Below, in pieces: positions 26,805-36,734 of a stretch of 64,000 nucleotides of DNA; the stretch's first letter is position 1, and each line of letters begins with the position of its first letter. This DNA comes from CAVXFS01 sp963761115 (lineage in GTDB: Bacteria > Pseudomonadota > Gammaproteobacteria > Burkholderiales > Gallionellaceae). A program made the position numbers and the translations under genes. The stretch covers positions 1-64,000 of the forward strand of contig CAVXFS010000006.1 in NCBI GenBank assembly GCA_963761115.1. Direction: 5' to 3'. The notes under the pieces were generated by a model. It did no database searches. It saw only the letters and a list, made by a program, of their open reading frames with translations, and was not told the DNA's origin.

Positions 26805-28220
26805 TTAATCCTGACCTTTGTCCTGATTCTTGTCCAGTTTTTCGTCCAGTTTCACGGCGACATATGAAATGATGTCGTCGCGCTTGACCAGCAACGCTAC
26901 GTTGCGTCCCTTTGGCGTGTGCTTAATCACATCATTGAATTGCTCGACCGTCGAAACCTCGACATTGCCGATGGCCAGTATCACGTCACCGGCGTGCAAT
27001 CCGGCACGATCGGCTGCGCCTTTCGCATCCTGCACGATCAATCCACCCTTTACTTGCAGTTGCGTCCGTTGTTCGGCAGTCAGTTCATCCAGCGTCAACC
27101 CAAGACGTTTCTCGCTTTCACCGGCTACCGCAGTGGCTGCTTGCGCAGCCTGCTTTTCTTCCGGCATCACGCCCACTGTCAATTTGACTTCCTTGCGGGC
27201 GCCTCTGCGCCATAGCTCGACATTGACCTTGGCGCCAGGCCGAGTCTCGCCGACTATGCGCGGCAGGTCGGCAGAATCCGCAACTGTCTTGCCATCGAAT
27301 ACCAGTATCACGTCACTGACCTGGATTCCGGCTTTTTCGGCAGGGCTGCCTTTTTCCACGCTGCTGACCAATGCGCCGCTGGCCTTGTCCAGACCGAATG
27401 ATTCGGCCAGATCCTGGGTGACACTCTGGATCACCACACCGATTCGTCCGCGCGTCACTTTCCCGGATACACGCAATTGATCCGCCACATCCATGGCAAC
27501 ATCAATCGGGATGGCGAATGAAAGCCCCATATACCCGCCGGAACGGCTGTAGATCTGCGAATTGATACCGATCACCTCGCCCTTCATGTTGAACAGCGGC
27601 CCGCCGGAATTGCCCGGGTTGATTGCAGCATCTGTCTGGATAAAAGGCACATAGTTCTCCTGCGGCAGGGACCGCCCCTTGGCGCTCACAATGCCTGCCG
27701 TCACGCTGTTGTCAAAACCAAACGGCGAACCAATGGCAAGCACCCATTCCCCAACCTTGAGCGCATCCGGATCCCCGATGGCCACTATGGGCAAACTGGT
27801 GTCCGCTTTGATCTTGATCAGTGCAACATCGCTGCGCTGGTCTATCCCGATCACTTTTGCGTCAAACTCACGCTTGTTGGTCATGCGCACACTCACAGTA
27901 TCCGCTCCACCCACCACATGGGCATTGGTCAGGATGTAACCGTCCGCGCTGATGATGAATCCGGAACCCAGGGATTGCGATTCATGCTCGCGCGGCATTT
28001 GCTGCCCGAAGCGCTTGAAGAACTCATAGAAAGGGTCGTTCTTGGGCAAATTTGGAATGCCCTGCGCCATATTCCCGGAATTTACCATTTGGGTCGTGCT
28101 GATATTGACCACCGCCGCCCCCTCCTTTTCCACCAGACTGGAAAAGTCAGGCAATTCCGCCGCATTCAGCTGTTGCGAAATGATCAAAACCGACAGCAGT
28201 GGAAATAATTTTTTCAGCAT
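26805..28220 (-). CDS. DegQ/MucD-type periplasmic serine protease
   Basis: 471 residues: a signal peptide (about 1-20), a trypsin-like domain with catalytic H101 (TNAHVVGG), D131 (SDVALIK) and S205 (GNSGGP), then two PDZ domains (about 250-345 and 370-460). HtrA-family proteases degrade or refold damaged envelope proteins. It is encoded in the rpoE-rse operon, matching envelope-stress control by sigma E. The C-terminal tail is Lys/Asp-rich. Its ATG overlaps the rseC end. Confidence 0.95.
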   Translation of the reverse strand: MLKKLFPLLSVLIISQQLNAAELPDFSSLVEKEGAAVVNISTTQMVNSGNMAQGIPNLPKNDPFYEFFKRFGQQMPREHESQSLGSGFIISADGYILTNAHVVGGADTVSVRMTNKREFDAKVIGIDQRSDVALIKIKADTSLPIVAIGDPDALKVGEWVLAIGSPFGFDNSVTAGIVSAKGRSLPQENYVPFIQTDAAINPGNSGGPLFNMKGEVIGINSQIYSRSGGYMGLSFAIPIDVAMDVADQLRVSGKVTRGRIGVVIQSVTQDLAESFGLDKASGALVSSVEKGSPAEKAGIQVSDVILVFDGKTVADSADLPRIVGETRPGAKVNVELWRRGARKEVKLTVGVMPEEKQAAQAATAVAGESEKRLGLTLDELTAEQRTQLQVKGGLIVQDAKGAADRAGLHAGDVILAIGNVEVSTVEQFNDVIKHTPKGRNVALLVKRDDIISYVAVKLDEKLDKNQDKGQD

Positions 28221-28717
28221 TTGATCACTCCCTGGTCTTGAGCTTTTAAGGTACCGGGCAAGCGCTTGCCGGATTCGTTATCGCATGAAGTATGTTGCGG
28301 AGATAGCGCAGAAATGAGAATACGTTGCTGCGGTGTAAATATCCTGACCAGCATGAATCCCGCTGCCAGTCCAGCCAGCGCGCCAACAGCTGCGTATACG
28401 TCCGGGTTGTGAGCACCTGCCACGACCGATCCCAGGATACCACCGGCAAACAGCATCAACAGTGGAAAAATGTATACGATGAAGGCACTGCGAAACAATT
28501 CGCCATCTGCCACTGAAACCCGTACTTCATCGCCGACCTCTGCGCCTATCTGGTTATGGACCCGGAAGTGGCGCGGCCGGGCACAGAAAAGTTTTGCCAA
28601 CTTGCCGCTGCCGCATCCATTGACACTGTTGCATTGCCCACAGCCGCCAGCCTGATCTGCCTCCACCAGGGCCTCGGTGCCATCCAGCTTGACGATAACG
28701 GCATGGGTCTCCAGCAT
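28214..28717 (-). CDS. RseC/MucC-like SoxR-reducing membrane protein
   Basis: 167 residues with an N-terminal cytoplasmic part holding a cysteine group (CGQCNSVNGCG, plus one Cys further on, in LFCAR) followed by two membrane spans (about 78-98 and 105-122). This is the RseC/MucC architecture; the cysteines are thought to bind an Fe-S cluster. It lies two bases after rseB and overlaps degQ. Confidence 0.9.
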   Translation of the reverse strand: MLETHAVIVKLDGTEALVEADQAGGCGQCNSVNGCGSGKLAKLFCARPRHFRVHNQIGAEVGDEVRVSVADGELFRSAFIVYIFPLLMLFAGGILGSVVAGAHNPDVYAAVGALAGLAAGFMLVRIFTPQQRILISALSPQHTSCDNESGKRLPGTLKAQDQGVIKC

Positions 28718-28719
28718 GG

Positions 28720-29826
28720 TCAGTTTCCGCTGTAGCGTACCGAATCCGCCACCTGTATCACCGTGCGTGGCGGCACTTCGCCGACCACCGTCACCAGATG
28801 ACCATCAACCAGCTTGGTATACACCTGGATCAGGCCCTTGCTGGACAAGCCGGCAACATCATCATCGTCGACATCAGATTTTTCAATGAACACGGAAATA
28901 CCGGCCAATCCATCAGAAAACACCATCTGGATCACCGGCGTGTCCTTGCCCGGCAGCAATCGACTCACTTCTGCAATCTTCTGGAATCCGTTCGGCAGCC
29001 CATCGACCTTCCAGCCGCTGGTAAGGATACGCGCGGCTTTTTCATGCAACATGCGAGCGGCGCGAGCGGTTTCGTTATGATAAGGGTCTCCACTCAGATC
29101 TTTGGCTACCCCCTCATGGCCTGGTATTTGCACATGGTGATGCTTGTCAAAACCCCAACCCCGATTATGATGATGCGGATATTTTGAATTCTGGTTGTTG
29201 GCCGTCAGACCCATATTTATCCATGTGCGGTCTATGTTGCCGCTTATCTCCAGCTGGGTGAAGGCGTATTGCTCGATCACACTGCCGCGCTGATCCAGTA
29301 CTGCCGTCTTGAGCAGCAAACCGGAATCCTTGTGGGCCCACATCTTGTGCGCATAGCGCAGATTATCCTTGGGCATGAACAAGAACGGGAACGCATCCAG
29401 GCCGGCGATCCTTTCTTCAGCCAACTGCTTGATCACATAGTTTTCGTCCAGCAGGGACAGTTGTTGCGGCAACAGGGCGGGGAATTCCCTGTTATTTTGC
29501 GGACGCCGCTCCTCTATGATCACGTGATTCCCAAAGTAGCTGGTTACCTGGTCGTTGTTGCGAATAATCTCGCGCTTGGGACCATTGAGATTTTCCAGCC
29601 GGCTATGCTCCCCGTTCCGATCTGCAATATGGGTGATGCGCATGGTCTCCACATGATTGCCATATTGATAGACAAAGGTACCCGTATAATCAGTCTGATG
29701 AGCAGCAAACGCCATGGTTTGGAGCCATTTCAAATCCTCCTGGTGATACGGGTCGGCAAGCGCCGAAAATGCAGGTGCCATCAATATCGAAAGCAACAAC
29801 ACCCGTATTGTCACTGCTGAATGCAC
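28720..29826 (-). CDS. rseB: MucB/RseB-type sigma-E regulator
   Basis: Periplasmic protein that guards the anti-sigma factor RseA and senses mislocalised envelope components. 368 residues with a signal peptide ending near ALADPY and the family pattern DYTGTFVYQYGNHVETMRI. It starts with GTG at 29826, overlapping the rseA stop by one base, so it is translationally coupled. Two domains of the LolA-like fold are expected; motifs ERIAGLDAF and DGLAGISVFIE fit the family. Confidence 0.93.
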   Translation of the reverse strand: MHSAVTIRVLLLSILMAPAFSALADPYHQEDLKWLQTMAFAAHQTDYTGTFVYQYGNHVETMRITHIADRNGEHSRLENLNGPKREIIRNNDQVTSYFGNHVIIEERRPQNNREFPALLPQQLSLLDENYVIKQLAEERIAGLDAFPFLFMPKDNLRYAHKMWAHKDSGLLLKTAVLDQRGSVIEQYAFTQLEISGNIDRTWINMGLTANNQNSKYPHHHNRGWGFDKHHHVQIPGHEGVAKDLSGDPYHNETARAARMLHEKAARILTSGWKVDGLPNGFQKIAEVSRLLPGKDTPVIQMVFSDGLAGISVFIEKSDVDDDDVAGLSSKGLIQVYTKLVDGHLVTVVGEVPPRTVIQVADSVRYSGN

Positions 29827-30308
29827 TATTGTCCCGCCATGCTGGAAATATAGGTTGCTGCACCCTGCACATCCGCACTTGGAGAATACTCCTGATGTGC
29901 CATCAGATATTCATTCACGCGACCGCCGGAAAAACTGGCTGGACGCACGTCAACAGCGGGCTGCTGCATGGCCAATTGCGGGGCAGGCTCAACGCCGATC
30001 TTCACAGACAACCAGGTGACCAGAGCCAGGGCCATCACTGATGCGGCTGCAGATAGAGCGTAAAACCTGGCTCTTTGGCCGGATCTGGCGCGAGGCGCAA
30101 GCACCGTCGGCTCGGCCTGCAATCGTTCATGCATCACTTGACCGACATTTGCCTGGATATGATCAGGATGGCGCAACGTGTCGCCTATCAAGTGATAGAT
30201 ATCCCATTCTCCACAGGTATCAGGATTTTGTCTTAACTTGTCGAGTAACGCATCCGCCTCGTCGTCAAACAATTCGCCATCCATCATTGCCGAAATATTC
30301 TGTTTCAT
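29826..30308 (-). CDS. rseA: Anti-sigma-E factor RseA
   Basis: 160 residues. The N-terminal cytoplasmic domain opens MKQNISAMMDGELFDDEA, typical of RseA/MucA, and binds sigma E; one membrane span lies near 84-104; the periplasmic tail interacts with RseB. AGGTGG precedes the ATG at 30308, two bases after the rpoE stop. The longer frame to 30371 lies within rpoE and is not needed. Confidence 0.93.
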   Translation of the reverse strand: MKQNISAMMDGELFDDEADALLDKLRQNPDTCGEWDIYHLIGDTLRHPDHIQANVGQVMHERLQAEPTVLAPRARSGQRARFYALSAAASVMALALVTWLSVKIGVEPAPQLAMQQPAVDVRPASFSGGRVNEYLMAHQEYSPSADVQGAATYISSMAGQ

Positions 30309-30309
30309 A

Positions 30310-30909
30310 TCACCACCTGTTTTCTTCACTGGTACCCAACAATGGGCGTAAATTTTCTGCAATCGCCTCACGCGCCCTGAATATCCGGGACCGCACGGTA
30401 CCGATCGGGCAATTCATCACATCCGCTATTTCTTCGTAACTCAATCCCTCGATCTCACGAAGGGTCAGCGCAGTACGCAAATCGTCTGGGAGTTGCAGCA
30501 AGGACGAATTTACTACTTCGACAACCTGTTTGCTCATCAATTCATTTTCCGGCGTGCTGACTTCCTGCAACAGGCCGGCCTCTTCAAAACCTTCGGCTTC
30601 CTCGGCATCAAATGCCGTGCTGGTAGGCGCGCGCCGTTTCAGCGCCAGCAGGTAATTTTTTGCGGTGTTGATGCCGATCCGGTACAGCCACGTATAGAAT
30701 GCACTTTCCCCGCGAAAGGTCGGCAATGCCCGATAGGCCTTGATAAATGCCTCCTGAGTCACGTCCTCAACCTCCGCCGAATCGCGCACAAAGCGCGAGA
30801 TCAGTCGAGACAACCTGCGCTGATACTTGGTTACCAGCAACTCATATGCGTGCTTGTCACCGCGTTGCGCGCGCTCGACTAATTTTTGATCGACCTCCCT
30901 GTCACCCAT
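30310..30909 (-). CDS. rpoE: RNA polymerase sigma factor RpoE
   Basis: 199-residue ECF sigma factor. Region 2 carries DSAEVEDVTQEAFIKAYRAL and the -10 recognition stretch FYTWLYRIGINTAKNYL; region 4 carries LREIEGLSYEEIADVMNCP. It heads an operon with rseA, rseB, rseC and degQ. The upstream 191 bases are shared with divergent nadB and probably hold promoters for both, but no clean sigma-E promoter could be assigned by eye. Confidence 0.96.
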   Translation of the reverse strand: MGDREVDQKLVERAQRGDKHAYELLVTKYQRRLSRLISRFVRDSAEVEDVTQEAFIKAYRALPTFRGESAFYTWLYRIGINTAKNYLLALKRRAPTSTAFDAEEAEGFEEAGLLQEVSTPENELMSKQVVEVVNSSLLQLPDDLRTALTLREIEGLSYEEIADVMNCPIGTVRSRIFRAREAIAENLRPLLGTSEENRW

Positions 30910-31100
30910 TCCCCGATTTTCCAGACTTTGTAATTATCGTAACGCACTAATTTAGCGTGCTAGTATAACCGGGCGAACCAGAAGCGTCAGCACCTTTGCC
31001 TTTCCTAGGGGGTGGACACACTATAGTGGAATTAGTTCATTCATTAAAAGGACAGAATTTGCTATAGACTAGACGACAATTCGCTCAACGGATAAACCAC

Positions 31101-32672
31101 GTGTTGCAATTCGATGTCCTGATTATCGGCAGCGGCCTGGCCGGACTGTCACTGGCACTCAAGCTTGCCGACCAGCGCAAGGTCGCCGTCATCACCAAGA
31201 AATCCCTGCTGGAGGGTGCCAGCAGCTGGGCCCAGGGCGGTATCGCCACCGTGGTTTCGCCCAGCGATACGCTTGCCGAACACATCCAGGACACGCTGAC
31301 CGCCGGTGCGGGGCTGTGTGACGAAACTGCCACGCGCTTTGTCGTCGAGCACGCCAAGCCGGCACTCGACTGGCTGATCTCGCAAGGCGTGCCATTCACG
31401 CGGGATGGCAGCAACGGATTCCATCTGATGCAGGAAGGCGGGCACAGCCACCGCCGCATCATCCATGCCGCCGACGCCACCGGTCTGGCGGTGCAGGAAA
31501 CCATGGCGGCCAGGGCGCGGGCGCATCCCAACATCACCCTGCTGGAACATTACATCGCGGTTGACCTGATCACCGGCAGGAAACTCGGCCATGATGACAA
31601 CCGCTGCCATGGCGCCTATGCGCTCAACAGCCTGAGCGACGAGGTCGCCACCATCTCCGCCGGCAATACCATCCTCGCCACCGGCGGCGCCGGCAAGGTC
31701 TATCTGTACACCACCAACCCGGACACCGCCACCGGCGACGGCATCGCCATGGGCTGGCGCGCCGGCTGCCGCGTGTCCAACATGGAATTTATCCAGTTCC
31801 ACCCTACCTGCCTGTACCATCCGCACGCCAAGTCCTTCCTGATCAGCGAAGCGGTGCGCGGCGAGGGGGGCATCCTGAAGCTGCCGGATGGCACCCGCTT
31901 CATGCCCTGGCACGACGCGCGCGCCGAACTGGCCCCGCGCGATATCGTCGCTCGCGCCATCGACTTCGAGATGAAAAAACACGGCCTGGACTGCGTCTAC
32001 CTGGACATCTCGCACAAACCCGAGGCATTCCTGAAGGAACACTTCCCCACCATCTACGCACGTTGCCTGTCCCTGGGCATAGACATCGCATCCCAGCCGA
32101 TTCCGGTGGTGCCTGCGGCTCATTACAGTTGTGGCGGCATCATGACCGACCTGCGTGGCCGCACCGACCTGGGAAATCTGTATGCCATCGGCGAAACAGC
32201 CTGCACCGGGCTGCATGGTGCCAACCGCCTGGCCAGCAACTCACTGCTGGAATGCCTGGTATTCGCCGATGCCGCCGCACTGGATATTCTGGAGCAAATA
32301 CAAAGCGAACCGGTTTCGCTGCCACAATGGGATGAAAGCCGGGTCACCGACGCAGACGAGCAGATCGTCATCTCGCATAACTGGGCGGAGCTGCGGCGCT
32401 TCATGTGGGACTACGTCGGTATCGTGCGCACTACCAAACGGTTGCAGCGTGCCAGCCACCGTATCCATTTGCTGCACGAAGAAATCAATGAGTACTACGC
32501 CAATTTCCACATCTCGGCAGATCTGCTGGAACTGCGCAATCTGGTTCTCAGCGCCGACTTGATCATTCAAAGCGCCATGATGCGCCATGAAAGTCGCGGC
32601 TTGCATTTCAGCAAGGACTACCCGGAAACATTAGCCCACGCCATACCTACCATCCTGACGCCAACCGGTTGA
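31101..32672 (+). CDS. nadB: L-aspartate oxidase
   Basis: First step of NAD synthesis: oxidises aspartate to iminoaspartate. 523 residues with FAD motif IIGSGLAGLSLAL, the substrate motif GGHSHRRIIHAAD, ATGGAGKVY and HYSCGGIMTD. It starts with GTG at 31101. A short palindrome (CACTATAGTG at 31019-31028) lies upstream. Divergence from rpoE is common in betaproteobacteria. Confidence 0.96.
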   Translation: MLQFDVLIIGSGLAGLSLALKLADQRKVAVITKKSLLEGASSWAQGGIATVVSPSDTLAEHIQDTLTAGAGLCDETATRFVVEHAKPALDWLISQGVPFTRDGSNGFHLMQEGGHSHRRIIHAADATGLAVQETMAARARAHPNITLLEHYIAVDLITGRKLGHDDNRCHGAYALNSLSDEVATISAGNTILATGGAGKVYLYTTNPDTATGDGIAMGWRAGCRVSNMEFIQFHPTCLYHPHAKSFLISEAVRGEGGILKLPDGTRFMPWHDARAELAPRDIVARAIDFEMKKHGLDCVYLDISHKPEAFLKEHFPTIYARCLSLGIDIASQPIPVVPAAHYSCGGIMTDLRGRTDLGNLYAIGETACTGLHGANRLASNSLLECLVFADAAALDILEQIQSEPVSLPQWDESRVTDADEQIVISHNWAELRRFMWDYVGIVRTTKRLQRASHRIHLLHEEINEYYANFHISADLLELRNLVLSADLIIQSAMMRHESRGLHFSKDYPETLAHAIPTILTPTG

Positions 32673-32704
32673 ACCTGCCCAATTGGAACCGCAATGAAGA
32701 TAAA

Positions 32705-33130
32705 CTAGGCGCTCCATTTCAGCCACACGCGCAACTGCCTGAAAGATTCGGTGTCCAATCCATCGGGCAGAATAACCGCGCTGCGGGCGAAATGTGCGCC
32801 TTGTGGCAGCACATTTACCACGGTTATGGCGGGAGTAACCAGGCTACCCTGCACTACTCTGCCCGGCATGAGTTCGCCGCTTCGGGTATGAATCTCCACC
32901 CCGGGCTTGCCCACAGCAAGGGCAATACAGGATGAAGGCATGCCCAACAGGTAATCGCGCGCAAGCAGATACGCAAGATTGGCTGCCAGCAACAGCACCA
33001 GCATGGCTTTGGCCCACACCGGAAGAACAAGCGGAAACAGGGAAATCATTGCAACCAGGTGAACCATGATCAACAACGCCGCCAGATACCTGGAAGGCTT
33101 GAACCTGAAGGTTTGAACCATGCCAGGCAT
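32705..33130 (-). CDS. YgfX/CptA-like small membrane protein
   Basis: About 141 residues with two closely spaced spans (roughly 15-36 and 40-57) then a soluble tail containing VVQGSLVTPAITVVNV and ending in RQLRVWLKW. This matches the YgfX family (toxin CptA in E. coli, acting on cell-division proteins), which in betaproteobacteria often lies beside nadB. The start (MPGMVQTFRFKPS) is uncertain; ATG 33121 is an alternative. It may be cotranscribed with the kinase gene upstream. Confidence 0.7.
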   Translation of the reverse strand: MPGMVQTFRFKPSRYLAALLIMVHLVAMISLFPLVLPVWAKAMLVLLLAANLAYLLARDYLLGMPSSCIALAVGKPGVEIHTRSGELMPGRVVQGSLVTPAITVVNVLPQGAHFARSAVILPDGLDTESFRQLRVWLKWSA

Positions 33131-33138
33131 AGCCCAGA

Positions 33139-34410
33139 TCAGAAGTGCAATGACGTGTTCATCAGAATCAGCCCCAGCAGTAACAGAATCAGTACGATAG
33201 CCAGCAACCATCTCCCCGGTCTGGCCGGAGTCGCAGCCGGTTGCACTGCAGCCTTCGCATTAACGGCTGCACTTGCCGAAACGGCGCCCGCATTAAGCGC
33301 AGCCCTTGGCATTTGCTTCGGCTGAGGGGGTAATGGAGTCGCTGAACGGTTGATCTCATCCTTGTTTGCTCGCGCCACCTTGATGGTCTTGGAATAGTCA
33401 TTCACAACGCCTTCGGTACCCGTCATCGCTTCCATGCGCTCGGTGGCGACAGAAGAATCGAAAGCATTGGATCGTCCATTTGCAGCCGGCCTTGGCGCTT
33501 CCTCCGGAAGTTTCCGCCGTGCCGCCAGCATTTCGTTCGGTTGCAGCAGGGACTGTGGCGCCGACAGATTCTCGGCAGGCATGTCGCGTTGCATGGCTCT
33601 GCGGCAAACGCGCAAGTCACTGGCCAATTCCTTGGCATTTTGGTAGCGCTCATCCAGTTTCTTAGCCATCGCCTTCGCCACAACGAGATCCAGCATCTGG
33701 GGCACCGCTGAATTGATCGAACTTGGCGGAGGTGGAACCGTATTCACGGTCTGGTACATGATGGCGCTGATATTCTCGCCGTTAAATGGTGTCTTTCGCG
33801 TCAACAACTCATACGTCATGACGCCCAGCGAAAAGATATCCGAGCGCAAATCGAGGTTCTGACCCATCACCTGCTCAGGCGACATGTATTTCGGGGAGCC
33901 CAGCACCATGCCGGTCTGGGTCTTTACCGTGGATGAGGCCATGCGCGCGATGCCGAAGTCGGTGATCTTCACATGGCCGTCGCGGATTATCATGATATTG
34001 GACGGCTTCACATCGCGATGGATGATCCCATGCTCATGCGCATAATCCAGACCAAGGGCGACCTGGATCACGATGTCCAGCACCTGGTCCTCCGACAAGA
34101 TCTGCCCACCCTTGAGAATGTCCCGCAGTTCGCTGCCTTCCAGGAATTCCATGGCAATGTATGCGATATCGTCGCTCTTGCCGACGTCATAGATAGTCAC
34201 GATGCTGGGATGGCTCAAGCATCCGGCAGCCTTTGCTTCCTGATAAAAGCGTCCCTCGTATTCTTCCTTGTCATCGCTCATCAAGCCAAGACCGATGGTC
34301 TTGATTGCAACGATACGGCCGATCAATGGGTCTTTCGCCTTGTAAACGATACCCATGGCGCCCTGCCCGATCTCGCCGAGAATTTCATATCTGCCCAATT
34401 GGCTGATCAT
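33139..34410 (-). CDS. Membrane-anchored Ser/Thr protein kinase (Hanks type)
   Basis: 423 residues from MISQLGRYEILGEIG. The kinase domain (about 7-265) has GQGAMG, the ATP Lys K37, HRDVKPSN and DFG. A Pro/Ala-rich linker follows and a single C-terminal span (about 402-418), with only a few residues beyond it, so no extracytoplasmic sensor. It would phosphorylate proteins at the inner face of the membrane. An upstream in-frame ATG at 34461 would add 17 residues of unlikely sequence. The 296 bases upstream (34462-34757) contain no gene I can support. Confidence 0.9.
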   Translation of the reverse strand: MISQLGRYEILGEIGQGAMGIVYKAKDPLIGRIVAIKTIGLGLMSDDKEEYEGRFYQEAKAAGCLSHPSIVTIYDVGKSDDIAYIAMEFLEGSELRDILKGGQILSEDQVLDIVIQVALGLDYAHEHGIIHRDVKPSNIMIIRDGHVKITDFGIARMASSTVKTQTGMVLGSPKYMSPEQVMGQNLDLRSDIFSLGVMTYELLTRKTPFNGENISAIMYQTVNTVPPPPSSINSAVPQMLDLVVAKAMAKKLDERYQNAKELASDLRVCRRAMQRDMPAENLSAPQSLLQPNEMLAARRKLPEEAPRPAANGRSNAFDSSVATERMEAMTGTEGVVNDYSKTIKVARANKDEINRSATPLPPQPKQMPRAALNAGAVSASAAVNAKAAVQPAATPARPGRWLLAIVLILLLLGLILMNTSLHF

Positions 34411-34757
34411 GACATGAGTCGAAAATCGAAATAGGTGAACTCTCTCCTGCCAACGAGACATATCTGCATCCAGATAACGCCCGTCCTCAGCAGAGTCTGC
34501 ATGCTGCCACTAGCGCTCGGGAACATTGCCGCCAGCGCGTCAATCAACATCCTGCACATACTCGACACAATTATCCCCTCGGTTGATGGTGCATAAATTC
34601 AGTTTCCGATTCATTCACACAGTGCGAATGTTAGCCCAGCTTGTCGAACAAATGCCATAAATTCCGTTTGACAGGATTTCTAAAATCCTCTCCAGGATAA
34701 ACTGGCTGTATTGCGGCGCATCTCGAGTACGTCAAGAGGGCGCAGACTGACCCGATA

Positions 34758-35669
34758 CTACCTTCCAGCCTTGCCTCGGGATGCTGCTGAACTTTTGCGT
34801 TTGGTCTTGGTATCAGTGCCTTCGCGAGAAAGCTTCGCATTCGGCCCGGACCGTACACCTTGACCGGGTATTGCCCTGGCCTTCCCGGGCATCACGCCCG
34901 CACCGGAAAGCTGTGTTTCCATACCAGCCCAGTCAAGTATCGCGGTCACTTCTCCAGGCCCCAGTTCTGCCAGCATTCCACGCTTGAGCCGCGGCGGAAG
35001 ATTGACCAGGCCAAAACGCACTCGCATCAGGCGACTCACCGTCAGACCCAGCGCCTCAAAGGTGCGACGCACGATGCGGTTGCGCCCCTCCTTCAGCACC
35101 AACCGATACCAATGGTTGTAGCCTTCACCCCCTTCATCGGTCAACTTCACGAAGGTCACCGGCCCGTCATCCAGTTCCAGGCCTTGTGTGACCATCTGGC
35201 GCATCTGATCTTCCGTCATGCTGCCTTGCACGCGCACAGCGTATTCACGCTCCACCTCAAAACGCGGATGCATCAGGCGATTGGCCAGGTCTCCGGAAGT
35301 GGTGAAAATCAGCAGGCCGCTGGTATTAAAATCCAGCCTCCCGATCGCCATCCATTTCTGTCCGCGCAATCTTGGCAGCTTGTCGAACACGCTGACGCGC
35401 TGCTCCGGATCGTCCCGGCTGACTATCTCGCCCTCCTGTTTGTGATACAACAAAACACGGGGCAGGCTGCCGCTCTTTGCATCGACATGGATGACACGCC
35501 GGTCCACCCGCACTTCATCGCCATCCAGCACGCGCATGCCCAGCGTTGCCACTTCGCCATTGACCGTCACCCGTCCACCGGCAATCCATGTTTCCATTTC
35601 CCGACGTGACCCTACACCAGCTTGTGCCAGTGCCTTTTGCAACCGTTCGCCTTGCTGCTTTTCAGTCAT
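34758..35669 (-). CDS. rluB: 23S rRNA pseudouridine synthase RluB
   Basis: 303 residues: an S4-like RNA-binding domain (about 6-55), then the RsuA-family catalytic domain with GRLDFNTSGLL (D113), and a basic C-terminal tail. RluB makes pseudouridine in helix 93 of 23S rRNA. The start at 35669 (MTEKQQGERLQKALAQAG) begins at the S4 domain; the longer frame to 35744 is not family-like. The Lys/Ser-rich tail is normal for the family. Confidence 0.92.
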   Translation of the reverse strand: MTEKQQGERLQKALAQAGVGSRREMETWIAGGRVTVNGEVATLGMRVLDGDEVRVDRRVIHVDAKSGSLPRVLLYHKQEGEIVSRDDPEQRVSVFDKLPRLRGQKWMAIGRLDFNTSGLLIFTTSGDLANRLMHPRFEVEREYAVRVQGSMTEDQMRQMVTQGLELDDGPVTFVKLTDEGGEGYNHWYRLVLKEGRNRIVRRTFEALGLTVSRLMRVRFGLVNLPPRLKRGMLAELGPGEVTAILDWAGMETQLSGAGVMPGKARAIPGQGVRSGPNAKLSREGTDTKTKRKSSAASRGKAGR

Positions 35670-35801
35670 CAGTAAGCCATTAACATTGATCGGGGACGAA
35701 TTCGCGGCAAATCGATTGCCGACATGTACCAGCAGAAAGAGCACGATTCATCTCGTCGTCGTTGCCATAGATCGGATCGATGGCGTCTGTACAGGTGCGG
35801 G

Positions 35802-36401
35802 TCACTCTCTCATCTCCCGGCGTTCCAGCACTGCTTGAGCCAATGTTCCGCTGTCCACATGCTCAAGTTCGCCACCCACCGGAAGTCCTCGCGCGATACG
35901 CGTAACCTTGATTCCCTGAGCACTCAGCAAGGCAGCCAGATAATGCGCGGTGGCCTCGCCTTCGACGGTGAAATTGGTGGCAAGTATCACCTCACACGGC
36001 TGTTCCAAAGCGCGTGCCACCAGTTTCTCCAGGTGAAGTTCACGCGGTCCGATGGCGTCGATAGGGGACAGCCTCCCCATCAACACGTAATACATGCCCT
36101 GATAGCATTGTGCCTGCTCCATCACCAGCAGGTCCGCCGGCATCTCCACCACGCAAAGCAAATTCGTTTCGCGCCGCGAGGAACGGCACAAGACACATAT
36201 CTCCTGCTCGGAAAAATTGTTGCACTTGATGCAGTGCTGCACATTCTCCACCGCGTGATCAAGGGAACGCGCCAGGTGCAGTGCGCCGGGCCGGTCGCGT
36301 TGCAGCAGATGATAAGCCATGCGTTGTGCGGACTTCGACCCTACGCCCGGCAGACAGCGTAGCGCCTTGACCAGTTCTTCCAGGCTGGAAGGTGTAATCA
36401 T
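35802..36401 (-). CDS. recR: Recombination protein RecR
   Basis: 199 residues: helix-hairpin-helix (LPGVGSKSAQRMAYHLL), a zinc finger (CIKCNNFSEQEICVLC), then a Toprim domain with VVEMPADLLVME and ATNFTVEGEATAHYL. It acts with RecO in loading RecA. It follows ybaB/ebfC and dnaX, the standard dnaX-ybaB-recR order. Confidence 0.96.
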   Translation of the reverse strand: MITPSSLEELVKALRCLPGVGSKSAQRMAYHLLQRDRPGALHLARSLDHAVENVQHCIKCNNFSEQEICVLCRSSRRETNLLCVVEMPADLLVMEQAQCYQGMYYVLMGRLSPIDAIGPRELHLEKLVARALEQPCEVILATNFTVEGEATAHYLAALLSAQGIKVTRIARGLPVGGELEHVDSGTLAQAVLERREMRE

Positions 36402-36410
36402 CAGTCTTGA

Positions 36411-36734
36411 TCAGAACGGAAGCGTCATTCCCGGCGGCAGGTTCATGCCTGCGGAAAATCCGCTCATGCGCTGCTGCGAAATGTCCGCGGCCTTTTTGGT
36501 GGCATCGTTCAGCGCCGCCACGATCAGGTCTTCCAGCATCTCCCTGTCATCCAGCACACTGTCGTCCAGGCTAACGCGACGCACTTCGTGCGCACAAGTC
36601 ATCACCACCTTGACCATGCCGGAACCGGACTGTCCTTCCACCTCGATAGTGGCGAGTTCTTCCTGGGCCTTCTTCATGTTCGCCTGCATCTGCTGCGCCT
36701 GCTTCATCAGCCCGGCCAATCCACCCTTCATCAT
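36411..36734 (-). CDS. YbaB/EbfC family nucleoid-associated protein
   Basis: 107 residues starting MMKGGLAGLMKQAQQMQANM with the family's long N-terminal helix, then a core with VEGQSGSGMVKVVMT and LEDLIVAALNDA. These small dimers bind DNA and are encoded between dnaX and recR. AGGAG precedes ATG 36734, which overlaps the dnaX stop by a few bases. Confidence 0.93.
   Translation of the reverse strand: MMKGGLAGLMKQAQQMQANMKKAQEELATIEVEGQSGSGMVKVVMTCAHEVRRVSLDDSVLDDREMLEDLIVAALNDATKKAADISQQRMSGFSAGMNLPPGMTLPF

Noticed and set aside
34462..34757. A gene between the kinase and rluB
   Set aside because: Only a 75-residue minus-strand frame overlapping rluB sequence in another frame; no support.
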